From Haematobia irritans (Eukaryota > Arthropoda > Insecta > Diptera > Muscidae): a stretch of 64,000 nt of DNA. The stretch lies in the NCBI RefSeq assembly GCF_050003625.1, contig NC_134397.1, positions 97,200,162 to 97,264,161 on the forward strand, in the 5' to 3' direction. The notes beneath the pieces are model-generated. The model did no database searches, was not told the origin of the DNA, and saw nothing but the letters and a program-made list of their open reading frames with translations. The translations under genes were made by a program, and so were the position numbers. This document shows, one piece after another, positions 14,680 to 27,173 of this stretch. How positions within the stretch are numbered: the stretch's first letter is position 1; the number at the start of each line of letters is the position of its first letter.

Positions 14680-16697
14680 TTATACCCTCCACCATAGGAT
14701 GGGGGTATATTATTATACCCTCCACCATAGGATGGGGGTATATTAACTTTGTCATTCCGTTTGTAACACATCGAAATATTGCTCTAAGACCCCATAAAGT
14801 ATATATATTCTGGGTCGTGGTGAAATTCTGAGTCGATCTAAGCATGTCCGTCCGTCCGTCCGTCTGTCCGGCTGTCCGTCCGTCTGTGGAAATCACGCTA
14901 ACTTCCGAACGAAACAAGCTATCGACTTGAAACTTGGCACAAGTAGTTGTTATTGATGTAGGTCGGATGGTATTGAAAATCGGCCATATCGGACCTCGTT
15001 TACGTATAGCCCCCATATAAACCGATCCCCAAATTTGGCTTGGGGAGCCTCCCGGAGCAGCAAAATTCATCCGATCCGGTTGAAATTTGGTACCTGATGT
15101 TAGTATACGGCCTCTAACAACCATGCAAAAATTGGTCCATATCGGTCCATAATTATATATAGCTCCCATATAAACCGATCCCCAGATTTGACCTCCGGAG
15201 CCTCTTGGAGGAGCAAAATTCATCCGATCCGGTTGAAATTTAGTACGTGGTCTTAGTATACGGTCTCTAACACCCATGCAAAAATTGGTCCATGTCGGTC
15301 CATAATTATATATAGCCCCCATATAAGCCGATCCCCAGATTTGACCTCCGGAGCCTCTTGGAGGGGAAAAATTCATCCGATCCGGTTGAAATGTGGTACC
15401 TGATGTTAGTATACGGTCTCTAACAACCATGCAAAAATTGGTCCATATCGGTCCATAATTATATATTACCCCCATATAAACCGATCCCCAGATTTGACCT
15501 CCGGAGCCTCTTGGAGGGGCAAAATTCATCCGATCCTGTTGAAATTCGGTACCTGATGTTAGTATACGGCCTCTAACAACCATGTAAAAATTGGTCCATA
15601 TCGGTTCATAATTATATATAGCTCCCATATAAACCGATCCCCAGATTTGAACTCCGGAGCCTCTTGGAGGAGCAAAATTCATCCGATCCAATTGAAATTT
15701 AGCACGTGGTGTTAGTATATAGTCTCTAAAAACCATGCAAAAATTGGTCCATATCGGTTCATAATTATATATAGCTCCCATATAAACCGATCCCCAGATT
15801 TGACCTCAGGAGCCTCTTGGAGGAGCGAAATTCATCCGATCCAGTTGAAATTTGGTACATGGTGTTAGTATGTGGTATCTAACAACCATGCAAAAATTGG
15901 TCCATATCGGTCCATAATTATATATAGCAAAAGTCATCCGATGCGGTTGAAATTTGGTACATTTTGTCAATATATGGCCTCTAACAGCCATGTAAAAATT
16001 GGTCAATATCGGTCTTTAGTTATATATAGCCGATGACTTATTACACAAAAATTGGTCCATATCGCCAAAAATAATCTACCAAAACTTTATTTCCATAGAA
16101 AATTTTTGTCAAATTTTATTACTATAGAAAGTTGTGTCAAAATTTCATTTCTATAGAAAGTTTTGTCAAACGTTTATTTCTATAGAAATGTTTGCCAAAT
16201 TTTCTTTCCATAGAAAGTTTTGTCAAAATTTTATTTTTATAGAAAATTTTGTAAAAAATTTATTTCTGTAGAAAATTTTGTCAACATTTTATTTCTATAC
16301 AATATTTTGTCAACATTTTACTTCCATAGAAAATTTTGTCAACATTTTATTTCTATAGAAAATTTTGTCAAGTTTTTATTTCTATAGAAAATTTTGTCAA
16401 AATTTTATTTCTATAGAAAATTTTGTCAAGTTTTCATTTCTATAGAAAATTTTGTCAAACTATATTATATACGTATTTAATCGGTCTTTTTTTGTTTAAT
16501 ATATACCCCGTATGGGCTAACTTACAATTTAGAAGACAGTGTTAAAAAGTTTTACGATACCTTGCCATCGGCAAGTGTTATCGCAACCCAAGTAATTCGA
16601 TTGTGGATGACAGCCTTTAGTAGAAGTTCCTACGCAATCCATGGTGGAGGGTACATAAGATTCGGCCTGGCCGAACTTACGGCCGTATATACTTGTT
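14680..16697 (-). mobile_element. 153-bp tandem-repeat element, copy F1
   Basis: One end is tataccctccaccataggat (duplicated at 14681 and 14714). The other ends near ggccgaacttacggccgtat. In order it holds a gtccgtccgtccgtct-type microsatellite (14847-14885), six to seven units of about 153 bp (about 15010-15930), and about twelve units of a 29-bp repeat containing ttctatagaaaattttgtca (16080-16460). A second, inverted copy is at 42912-45900. It has no transposase. Confidence 0.75.
15010..15930 (-). repeat. 153-bp tandem repeats
   Basis: Units contain ccgatccccagatttgacct, catccgatccggttgaaatt and aaaaattggtccatatcggt. Because the unit is close to a multiple of three, a long minus-strand frame (14669-15781) stays open and gives 51-residue repeats with GSVYMGAIYNYGPIWTNF. 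I treat that frame as a by-product of the repeat. Confidence 0.85.
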
Positions 16698-17309
16698 TTC
16701 AAATATATTTTATCTTGGTTCCAAATGAATTTTCTCTCCGAATGCTCATTTTAATATTTTACTTAAGCCTATACAATTTTTGGTGAAGTCTTATATCACC
16801 ACATATATATGTTTACTCATGATATGTAAATTTATACTTGTTTATATTCACACGTGGTAGTTTTCCTATATTTAATGAAATTTTCTTTGTGTATATATAT
16901 TTGTAATGCGCCAATTGGTTACTTTCATTATTTTACTTCCAGCATACACTTTGTCTCTCTTTGTAAACACATATATGTTTATGGGCTATTTCTAAATTAA
17001 TATATGTTTGCATCCAAGCATATTATATTTACAAACATTTTATGTCCCAAACATAATATGTTCTAACATATTAACATATATGTCCCAAACATATTATGCT
17101 AGTTTATGAACATTATATGTTTACACTCAAAAATATTGTGTTTAAAAATTTGAGTTCCAAACATATAATGTTTATACCCAAACATATGAAAAACAGTATT
17201 TTTCGTCAGTGTACAAGGTTTTTTAGTTCTTGGCCCCTTTTTCTGTAATACAAACAATGCTGAAGAAATTATTAAATTTTATAAATTTGTTAAATTTTAC
17301 CTTTCGCCT

Positions 17310-17385
17310 GGACCGAGAATCGAACCGAGGACCATGCAGTTTGTAAGCCAACACACTATTCACTGGGCTACGTAGCTGTTGTAGT
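17310..17385 (-). other. tRNA-like module, second type
   Basis: This is the inverted counterpart of the module at 12779-12856, with gtagcccagtgaatagtgtg and cggttcgattctcggtcc on the minus strand. The changes relative to the other copy are scattered, as expected for neutral decay. Confidence 0.5.
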
Positions 17386-17485
17386 CACCAATAGACAATT
17401 ATCGTTATAAGTTATATTTATATAGGATAGTTTGCGGCGCCCACGAGCCGAAACATACATTTTAACAGAAACATACGTTTGATGG

Positions 17486-17556
17486 CCACGTGGAGCAATG
17501 GTTTGCATGTCCGCCTTGAAAGGCAATGGTCGTGGGTTCAATCCCTGCTCCAACCG
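17486..17556 (+). other. tRNA-like module, first type
   Basis: This is the counterpart of 12590-12662. It contains cgtggagcaatggtttgcat and cgtgggttcaatccctgctc. The anticodon-region stem has lost part of its sequence, so it is not a functional tRNA. Confidence 0.5.
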
Positions 17557-17854
17557 AACACCAATTTTTTTACATTTATTTTTACATACATCCCAAAAAT
17601 TCCGAAAATATGTTCGACATTACATATTACTATATTAAATTTTTACAACAAAAATTCGAAATGTGGGTTAATTAAGATTTACAGTCAGAAAAGTACAAGA
17701 AAAGTTTTCTAACAATAACAAATTTTTGGGTATAAAAGTTTGAAATTTTCGACGAAGTTCAAAAACTCTAACAAATGAAGAATGTGAAGTCGAGTATAAG
17801 CATAAATAGTGGTAAAGGTTTAACAAAATATATAACAAAATATATTCCATTGTA

Positions 17855-17967
17855 AAAATGGAAAACAATCTACGTTTATTGAAGGTAAGAAATTGTGAAA
17901 TGTGAATACCGTTTTCCATTGAAGCCTGTTTGCATAAAACGGACTAAAATAATATATTTTTTATTCA
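17855..17967 (-). repeat. Outer repeat piece 1 (paralogue of 60180-60296)
   Basis: This stretch, continued at 19304-19561, at 52789-52915 and again at 55437-55610, is the inverted counterpart of a single block at 59741-60296. The breaks are exactly where MITEs and the mariner inserted. It is therefore the oldest layer I can recognise, and the copy at 59741-60296 is the unoccupied version. Confidence 0.7.
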
Positions 17968-19303
17968 CACCCAGAAAAAAGTGACCCCTTCTTTTAGTTA
18001 AAATGAACTCATTGTGAAGAAAGTTGAACTTCGTATAGCGCCAAAGACATTTTTATTTGTTTGAACGATTTGATTTTCGTAGAAATTAGGTAGAATACAT
18101 TCCATATATTAGTTAACATTTTCCTATATTTATGTACCACTATACTACAGAATGAAAAAATTTAACTGAATTGAATTCATATATGGAATGATTTTAGTGA
18201 ACTTTTTTCATTCATTTGGACAAATCTTACATATTTGTGGTAAACTTCAAATTTAGAACTGCTTACCTTCGTTTTTAAATACAATTTTATGTATTTATAT
18301 AAGCAATTTTTTCTTCAATAAAAGACATGTTTTATTAATATATTAAATATATTTATTTAGAATCAACAGCATCGACTGGCCTTGAAATGTTAAAACACAT
18401 TTTTTCTTCTTCTAGTACCTTTCACTTTGAAAAAGTTGCTGCCTAGCAATTTTGTCCACCTTTTACAATTTCAATACCTACAAATATAAACAAAAACATC
18501 CTAAATCAATTTTTTCACAAAAGGTTAGCGTCACTGAATATTACCCGATAATCGAAGATTCCAAAATGATGTCGAATGAAGGGGTTGTTATAATGCTGGT
18601 GTTTTCTTTTTTTATAAACCAATTTTCAAAAAACGAACATTTTTCTCACTAATTTAAAATAACAAATATTTTATATATTTTATTTATTTTTTGTTATATT
18701 AATTTACTATATTATTTTTAACAATCTCTCAGTATACCATAACAACGCGACTCCAACTAAAAAAACAACCCACGCGCAAACACATCGATTACATCGATGA
18801 CAGGTATCGATTGCAGGTAGATAAAAGAAATGTAGGAAATTTTCCTATATTCTAACAAGTGTGTTTCCTTAAGTTTTGAAAGGATTGAATACTTCTTAGT
18901 ACGAATGAACTAAAATATTTTTCTATTTTATTCGTATGTATGATAAGCTTTCTATAATAAAGGAAGTCAGAATTATCATTTTATAAGAAATCTTACTAAA
19001 TTTGAGGAAACTTGGTTTTAGTTCCGTTTTTGTTTATTTTTACGAATGCTTTGTTATCAGTGAATTAAATTTTCTTTTTCAGTAGTAAATTCTTATGCCA
19101 AGCGAACAAAACAGTATTAGTAAAATGACATGCCTTTTTCTAGTTAATGAACTATTCCTAACTGCTTTCAGTTTAGGATTTTTTTACTGAAACAAATAAA
19201 TTTTATTATTTCACACAAAAATTTAACCGAATGGAAATAAAATGGCTAAACTAAATTGATGAACATTTTTTCCTTTAGTTTCGAAGACACTTTTTTCTGG
19301 GTG
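17968..19303 (+). mobile_element. MITE family 1, copy A
   Basis: The ends are cacccagaaaaaagtg and cacttttttctgggtg (16-bp inverted repeats). Length is 1,336 bp with no transposase. The interior holds family blocks such as gtatagcgccaaagacattt and a cluster of cgat words (18780-18815). The only long plus-strand frame (18452-18652) shows no domain. Copies B (19562-52788, split) and C (40376-41810) are close relatives. Confidence 0.85.
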
Positions 19304-19561
19304 AATTTTTTTTAGTGAGTAATTTTATTTCGTGAAATTGACCAATCAATCCCATCAACTCCATCATTTTATCAAATATATATGAATATAGGAATATGTT
19401 TGCAATCAAAAGGTGGGCTGATCTTTTAAAATTATACATTTTTTTCACTCCTAGTTTTTTTTTTTTAACCAAGAGCGGTATGGGTTTGTTGGAAGATTCA
19501 CCTTGAAGTTGCGAAGTAGCGTTGGCAGTAAATTGCATTTTTGGTTTACTTGCCTTTTTCA
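19304..19561 (-). repeat. Outer repeat piece 2 (paralogue of 59930-60180)
   Basis: It matches the inverse of about 59930-60180, including ggtgaatcttccaacaaacc and ccataccgctcttggttt. It lies between MITE copies A and B and belongs to the oldest layer. Confidence 0.7.
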
Positions 19562-20457
19562 CACCCAGAAAAAAGTGACCCCTTCTTTAAGTTAAAATGA
19601 ACTAATTGTGAAGAAAATTGAACTTCGTATAGCGCCAAAGACATTTTTATTTTTTTGAACGATGTGATTTTCGTTGAAATTAGATAGAATGCATTCCATA
19701 TATTAGTTAACATTTTCCTATATTTATGTACCACTTTACTACAGAATGAAAAAATTTAACTGAATTGAATTCATATATAGAATGATTTTATTGAACTTTT
19801 TTCATTCATTGGGACAAATTTTAGATATTTGTGGTAAACGTTTTTACTTCAAACTTAGAACTGCTTACCTTCGTTTTTAAATACAATGTTATTTATATAG
19901 GCAATTTTTTCATCAATAAAATACAAGTTTTATTAATATATTAAATATATTTATTAAGAATCAACAGCATCGACTGGCCTTGAAATATTAGTTTATTATT
20001 CCACTATTTCCAATTTCCATGTAATGTCATCAACTGTAAAACGCATTTTTCCTTGTACCTTTCACTTTTAATGAGTTGATGTGTAACGAGTTTGTCCTCC
20101 TTTTACAATTTCAATATCTACAAATAAAAAAATCATAAACCAATTTTTTCACAAAAGGTTAGCGTCACTGAATGTTACCTGTTAATTGAAGATTCACTCA
20201 AAAAAAGTGAACCCTATATATCACTAAAGCTGATTTAATTATATTTTAGTTCATGGAATTATTACGTTTTAAGAAAGTTTCCATGACGTTAATAATTTTT
20301 TGCGTACGTTAGTTAATAAAACTAAAATAGAGAAAAAAATTATACTCACATGAAATATAAAGATTAACTAAATTCGGGTCTCCCACAAAATAGTTCAGAA
20401 TTTCTTAAAATTTGTAAAATTTACCAGTAATTAGCCCATCATGAACTTCGTATGGTA

Positions 20458-20463
20458 CTAAAG
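20458..20463 (+). repeat. Polinton target-site duplication, left
   Basis: CTAAAG directly before the element; identical to 38786-38791. Six bases is the length Polinton integrases produce. Confidence 0.95.
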
Positions 20464-22096
20464 AGTAGAGGTAAACATAGAGTTCTAGATCCAGGTTAAT
20501 TGCTTTGGGTATAGGAATTTACATGTATAAAAAAGGGTTGGGTAATAAAATTTAATGGGTTGCTGTATAGGAGGGTGGGCAAGTGATCATAAATTATGAT
20601 GACAAGGGTTGATTAGGGATGTGGATGCTGGAAATGGGATTGTATTGTTGGATAAGGGTGTGTGGTCTATTTGTGAGGGTTGTTGATCGTCTGGGATAAT
20701 AAAATTTAATGGGTTGCTGTATAGGAGGGTGGGCAAGTGATCATAAATTATGATGACAAGGGTTGATTAGGGATGTGGATGCTGGAAATGGGATTGTTGG
20801 ATAAGGGTGTGTGGTCTATTTGTGAGGGTTGTTGATCGTCATGGGGGATGTTTATGAAGATGGTGAATAGTGTGTTTGTTGTTGGGATGTGTACGAGTTT
20901 TTGCAGGTGTTTGTTAGAAGGAGAGTAAAGATGGAGGGTTGGTGATCGTCATGAGGAATGTTTATGAAGATGGTGAATAGTGTGTTTGTTGTTGGGATGT
21001 GTACGAGTTTTTGCAGGTGTTTGTTAGAAGGAGAGTAAAGATGGAGATTTGTGTGGGCTGTGCTAGTGATCTTTTAAGGGGTTGTATTGCTTGATGTACC
21101 ATTTTGAAAATGGTAAACAGGAGCAGATATGTGGATAGACAGGTAGACCGGAGCAGTTAACAGGCAGTTGGAAAAGCAGATGGTGGACAGACAGAGCAGT
21201 TAACAGGCAGTTGGAAAAGCAGATGGTGGACAGACAGAGCAGTTAACAGGCAGTTGGAAATGTAGATGATGGACGGACGGAGAGGACCGTTTTATAATAT
21301 GAGGTGATGTTCGCTGTGTGAAAAATAAATGTATGTATTTGTAATGAGGGGCAGACCCAAGGCAAATTTAATTTCATAAGGATTGGGCATTAGAATAATT
21401 GGTGCTCATTAATTAGCATATGGTGGGGATATGAATGGATCGAGATCCGTAACCGTAAGTTGTGACTGGAACATTTAATGATTTTGTGTATTTGCATTAA
21501 TGTATTTTGGGCGCATTTAATGGTTTTATGTATTCATATTAATGTATTTTCGGCGCCACTAATGGTTTTATGTATTCGTATTAATGTATTTTCGGCGGCA
21601 CTAATGGTTTTATGTATTCGTATTAATGTATTTTCGGCGCATTTAATAGTTTTATGTATTCCTATTAATGAGAGGGGGGCGAAGCGCATTTAATTTAATT
21701 CTTATGAGATCATTAATTACAATGAATTATGCTCATTCATTAGGTCATATGTGATGAGATTGTATTACATCGATATCAGTGATCCACTGAGAGATGTCTT
21801 TGGAAAAACTTAACCACATACACGAAGAGTTGGATTTTATTTCCTTTTGCATTAATAAGAATTAGATCTCGATAAATTTCTATTGAATATGACCCAATGA
21901 TGTTGACTTCTACTGACGATCCTGCAGGTGTTGGAGGAAAATGTTCATCGAAACTAGGGAAAGGGAATGCTAAAGTATGTTCTCACGTTGAAGCTAGTGA
22001 ACAAGGGATGAAAAATGAAAAGGGTCACTTTCATCACTTGTCAACGTGACTGTTGTCGACAATACTTATGAGCGTAACAAATTAGTAAAGATTTTT
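20464..22096 (+). repeat. Polinton left terminal inverted repeat (1,633 bp)
   Basis: It matches the inverse of the right end up to 22096/36100. It contains internal direct repeats: a unit of about 150 bp twice (from 20546), a unit of about 103 bp twice (20840-21050), a 43-bp unit three times (acaggcagttggaaaagcag, 21160-21260) and a 42-bp unit about five times (21478-21680). The open frame at 21478-21693 is only the 42-bp repeat. Protein-primed replication would start at its outer end. Confidence 0.93.
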
Positions 22097-22455
22097 ATGA
22101 TACAGAAAAGAAAATACATTTTGTTATCATTGACAATTCGATAAGAGATCAATGATAGTTTCCCGCGTAAGTATTGGAAAGTAAACGTATCATGTTATGA
22201 ATTCTCCTGTTATAGGTTACATGACCTTAAAACATCGATTCCTAATGTTCAGTGCTCAGTTTGTATTAAAACACGAACCTCTCGAGTAAGGTGTATTTTC
22301 GATATTATTAAAAATCTAGTATTTTTTTGAAAAACTAAACGCAAACGCAAGCGTAAATATTGTTTTAAAGTTTCGTTTGAACGAATAGTGAAAAAAAAAA
22401 ATTTAATAAAAAACTAAGAACGTTTCTAATTTTTAAAAGAAAATAAAAAAAAAAC
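22097..22455 (+). promoter_or_regulatory. Polinton unique leader upstream of polymerase gene
   Basis: This is the AT-rich sequence between the left inverted repeat and the polymerase ATG. It contains no other ORF and no strong TATA box; taataaaaaac near 22402 is the best AT-rich candidate. It presumably holds the promoter and 5'UTR of the polymerase gene. Confidence 0.4.
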
Positions 22456-25400
22456 ATGGCTAAATATAATTGTAATTTTTGTATCGCTGTTTTCGCTACC
22501 AAAAAGGAGTGTGAACGTCACACCGCGAAACATTGTGTATGTGGTGAATTTTGCGAAAATAAGTACATTTTGCAATTTCATCGGGGGATGTGCTCCCAAG
22601 TTGTAGGGGGAGGAATTGGTGAATTGACTGTCAAGAAAAGAAGGATGGATCAAACATCAACCCACCCCCAACCAGTTCAACAACAAGACGTGGAGGACAG
22701 GAGTGTGGACTATCACCAACAAAATTATTTTCAAGGAGGACAGCAGACAAACTACGTCCACCACCAACAACAACCGTGGGTATATAATGATCAACAACAA
22801 AACCAACCTCAACCTGCATGGGGGGCGGTTGACATCCAACAGCAGTGCAGCAACGAGGAGGGAATAGCTAACATAATGAATGACCAAAAAATACATATTC
22901 TTAAATATATCTGTAATTTTTGCTACACAAATTTCGCCAACAAAAACATGTTTGATCGACATATGGTTAAACATTGTGTTTGCGGTAAATTATGTGAAAA
23001 CAAATACATTTTAAGATCACATCAAGAGATTTGTCGTTACGTCTCAGAACAAAGGACAACCGAGATTAATTCTATGAAGAGGAAATTAGATTTATCAGAT
23101 AATTTGATGGATAAACCCTCTACCAGTAGCCGCGTTCACCATCAACAAATCAACACTCAATATCCTCAAGATGATCAACAGCCCACCTTCATTCAACGAC
23201 AAAATCATGGAGGAAATGTGCACGATGTATATGCTAGCAATTTTACAGTAAATCATCCATCGACATCTGCTGTAACTCAACAACAGTCGCAGATGAACAA
23301 ATTGAGGGAGATTAAAAGTTCTTTTAAGAAGCGTGTGGCTATATATGAATATCCCAATACACAAGACATACTAATTCCTGAGGAATTTCTGTATGAGGCA
23401 AAAAATTCCCTTATCAATTTAATCGAGAGCAAAATTGAAGAACACACCACTATAAAATTCAATATAGAACTTGTAGGTGTGTACATAAAGCCTGCAATTG
23501 AGGCTGCAGCAGAAGCAAATGGAGATGGGGTCAGCGCGCCGAAGAATTTTAACCATATTACCAAAATGAGATTGGTAACAAAATCTGACGACATCAATAA
23601 AATCATTGATACGCTGTTCGACAGTATATTAAATAAAATGTCTGAATTTCAGGAGAGAGATTCAGGTTGGGCGTTAAACAAAATTTATGGGTTAGAAATG
23701 AATGTAAACAGAGTCAATTTAACCAAAGGAGCATCATACATAAGTACGCCTATTCCTTTGCGACTTAAAAAAGCTTGTATCAATATTAAGAATAACGATG
23801 TATATTGCTTCAAATGGTGTTTAGTAGCTGCTGTTGGAGACACCCCCAAAATCAATGCCAACAAAACATCGACGTACAAAGTCAACATAGAGAGGGATAA
23901 CATTCATTTGGAGAATGGAAAAATTTTAAATTTTGAAGGATTGCAGTTCCCGTTGGCTCTACATCATATCGAGAAGTTTGAAGAGCAAAATTCAAGCATA
24001 AGCGTCAATGTGTTTGGCTACGAAGACGGTGTAATTGTTGGTCCATTTTATAAAACAAGTGAGGAAAAGGAGGACCATGTGAACTTGCTGCTACTTACGG
24101 AAGGTGAACAATCACATTACATACTTGTGAGAAAGGGTAGCGAATCAAGGTAATTAGTCATTTTTACTTCTAGTAAGCATTTATTAACATTTTTTTTTTT
24201 TTTTTTTTTTTTTTCATATAGACTTTTAAGCAGCCAGAAGCGTTCCGGAAATGGACAGATATTTGTATGTAATACGTGCATCCAACACTGTTACTCGGAG
24301 GATTCCTTAAAGAGACATAAGGAAAAATGTGGTAAAGTAAAAAGGATGATGCCCAAAGAGGAAAATAAGAATTTAATATTTAAGAACTTCAAGAGAGAAC
24401 TAAAGGTACCATTCGTAGTATATGCAGACTTCGAATGTATTTTAGAAAATTGTGATTTACATCGAGGGAATACTTCAAAGACCACATCTTTGAAAGAGCA
24501 TAAACCGTGTGCATTTGGTTATAAAATAGTATGTAGCTACGATAGTAGTAAAAATATACTGAGAAAATATAGTGGTGCAGATGCATCAAGTAAGTTCTTA
24601 GAGGATCTAATTGCAGATTGTAAAAGGATCTATTATAACCATTTAAATGTAGTCAAAGTGATGGATAGACTGACACCCTTGGAGGTTAGACAGTATTTGA
24701 GAGCAAGAGTTTGTCATATTTGTGAGAAGCAAATCAGTGGTCAAAACAATCAAAAGGTTAGAGATCATTGTCATCTTACCGGAAAATATAGGGGTCCTGC
24801 ACACAATGATTGCAATCTACAATATCAGATTGCTAAATTTATTCCAGTTTTATTTCACAACTTTTCCATGTATGATAGTCATCTTTTCATTAAAAACTTA
24901 GCTGATTATGAGGGAACAACTTCTGTAATTGCTCAAAATAAAGAGACATACATTTCAATGTCTCACACTCTGCCGATGGGAGAGAAGAAGTTATTAGAGT
25001 TGAGATTTTTAGATAGTTTTCGATTTATGGCAGCTAGTTTAGATACTCTTGCGCGTAATTTAAAGGATGATGCATTGTTGAATGTTAAAGAACATTTCCC
25101 CAATCATTTTGATTTAATGAAACGAAAAGGGGTGTTTTGTTATGATTATTTGTCGAGCTTCAGTAAATTAGATGATGACAAACTCCCACCGATTGAGGAT
25201 TTTTTCAACACCTTGTGTGACACACCATGTTCAGAAGACGACTACACACATGCTCAAACTGTGTGGAGTACTATGGGTTGTGAAACACTCAAAGATTACA
25301 TGGAGTTATATCTAATAACAGATGTCTTGCTGTTAACGGATGTATTTGAAAACTTTCGAAAATTATGTATGGATATACACAAGCTTGACCCCTGTCACTA

Positions 25401-26991
25401 TTTTACAGCACCCGGTCTTTCATGGGAGGCAATGTTAAAATGTATTACAAATAAAGTTGAACTCCATCTATTATTAGATGAAGAAATGCATAAGTTCTGT
25501 ATGAGGGGGATAAGAGGTGGCATTGTGCAGTGTAGTAAAAGGTATGCTCGTGCAAATAACAAGTATATGGAGAATTACATAATAGATGAAATAATGTCCA
25601 TTCTTCTTTATATTGACGCTAATAACCTTTATGGATATGCTATGTCACAATATCTCCCCCAAAAAGATTTCGAATGGGTGAAAGGCGATGAAAAAATGTT
25701 AATGGAATTTTTCATAAACAGTATTTCAAATTTACCTGCTAATTCGAATGTGGGGTATTTCCTGGAAGTCGATCTGTCTTGTCCGAAAGAAGTGCATGAC
25801 TACTTAAACGACTTTCCCCCGTGTCCAGAAAATAAATTCCCACCAGGTTCTAAATGTAAAAAGTTGATAGCAGATTTTGAAGATAAGAGAAAATATGTCA
25901 TACACTATAGAAATCTTCAACAATGTATAGATTTGGGGTTGAAACTGGAGAAAGTACATAGAATTGTATCGTTTGTACAAAGCGACTGGCTACGTCCATA
26001 CATTGAGATCAACAATGAACATAGAGCCAAAACAAACATCGCATTTGAAAAAGATTTTTTTAAATTGTTGAACAATGCGATATATGGGAAGACAATGGAA
26101 AATGTTGAAAAGAGGACTGATGTAAAAATAGTTACGGTCTGGGAAACTGTAGGAAATCGAAATGGTGCATTAAAATTGATAACGAAACCTAATTTTAACA
26201 GTTTAGTTCATTTCAGCGAGAATATGGTTGCCATTCAGATGGATCGCCAAGAAATTCTCTATGATAAACCGATACAAATGGGATTTGCCATCCTAGAGAT
26301 TTCGAAGTGGTTTATGTATGAATTTTATTACGCCTTTTTGAAAAAGAAATTTGGAAATGATGTATCTCTATTATATACAGACACTGATTCAATGGTTCTC
26401 GAATTCTTGCATAGGGACTTCTATGAAGAAATAACAAATGACGAAATTAAAGCAAGATTTGATACTTCCGATTTACCTCATAACAACAAATTTAATTTCC
26501 CCATTGAAAACAAAAAAGTTATAGGTATGATGAAAGATGAGAATTCGGGGAAAATAATGACTGAGTTCGTAGGTCTTAGACCGAAAATGTACTCTATGAA
26601 GGTAGAAGGAGGAAAAGAACTCAAAAAATCCAAGGGTGTCAAACAGTCTGTACTTAAAAAATATACCATAGATACATATCGTGATTGCCTGTTTAACAGA
26701 TCAAAATTAAGTGATGATATGTTGGTATTTAGATCAAAAAAACATGTTCTCTACACAAATAAAATAAATAAAATAACGTTGAGTTGCGACGATGACAAAA
26801 GAAAAATTAGAGATGATGGTATTAGAACCTATGCGTGGGGACACTACGCAATTACGGGTGAACATGATGAAGTTAATAATGATAATAATTTGGAAAATAT
26901 AACTCCCATAGTATTTGAGGAGAATTTCAACATCTACAATATTGATATGGCAACAGTAGATGATTTACATGAACTCAATCTAGAAAACTAA
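22456..26991 (+). CDS. polB: Protein-primed DNA polymerase B (two exons)
   Basis: Replicates the element from its ends using a protein primer. Exons 22456-24149 and 24222-26991 join in frame at AG|A, giving about 1,487 residues. The N-terminal part has two duplicated zinc-finger blocks (about residues 5-42 and 154-191; YNCNFC...HCVCGEFCENKYIL and a near repeat) separated by a Gln-rich linker. A conserved Polinton N-terminal region follows, then a third zinc finger across the exon join. Exonuclease motif I is ADFE (634-636), with NFSMYD and YLITD as motifs II and III. Polymerase motif A is DANNLYG (near 1030), B is NNAIYG (near 1182) and C is YTDTDS (1283-1288). An HNH-like Cys/His cluster (CHICEKQ...RDHCHLTGKYRG) lies between exonuclease motifs I and II. 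All catalytic residues are present. Confidence 0.93.
24150..24221 (+). other. 72-nt spliceosomal intron in polB
   Basis: The donor gtaatt follows TCAAG, and a long T tract leads to the acceptor catatag. Length is divisible by three, but the first intron codon is a stop (TAA at 24151-24153), so unspliced RNA would end the protein after 565 codons. Splicing restores a Cys-rich finger and joins the same frame. A plausible branch point (ttattaac) lies at about 24181. Confidence 0.88.
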
Positions 26992-27066
26992 CTATTTATA
27001 AGTATACCAAGTAAGCAATTTATATGTAATATAAAACGAAAAAAAAAAAAAAAAAAAAAAAAAAAA

Positions 27067-27148
27067 CATAACTATTTATTTAATCATATTTATTTATTTA
27101 AATATTAAAAAACTTAGGTCTAAGTAAAACAATAAATAAAGAATAAAA
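27067..27148. terminator. Convergent poly(A) signals between polB and capsid gene
   Basis: Plus-strand AATAAA at 27131-27136 serves polB. Minus-strand AATAAA (TTTATT at 27075-27080 and again near 27090) serves the leftward capsid series. The two signals cross over, so the transcripts would overlap tail to tail. Confidence 0.5.
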
Positions 27149-27173
27149 AAATAAAAATACTATTCACGTTTTA

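Larger units (their letters stand above)
16880..17580 (-). mobile_element. AT-rich tRNA-like-bearing element, copy T2 (truncated)
   Basis: It is an inverted copy of the T-type left end (16980-17215, with acatattatgctagtttatg and ending atgaaaaacagtatttttcg). It is followed by two tRNA-like modules: 17310-17385 on the minus strand and 17486-17556 on the plus strand. The order of parts differs from copy T1, so it is rearranged. Confidence 0.5.

Noticed and set aside
14669..15781. 370-codon minus-strand frame as a gene
   Set aside because: It is a product of 153-bp tandem repeats in a non-coding element; kept only as a low-interest finding.
21478..21693. 71-codon frame in the Polinton left TIR, with copies at 36524 and 37556
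   Set aside because: It is the 42-bp tandem repeat of the TIR read as protein; no conservation beyond the repeat is visible.
24346..26991. A stand-alone polymerase starting at the ATG at 24346
   Set aside because: Intron signals and the restored Cys/His finger upstream show it is exon 2 of a longer gene; a separate start remains possible but less likely.
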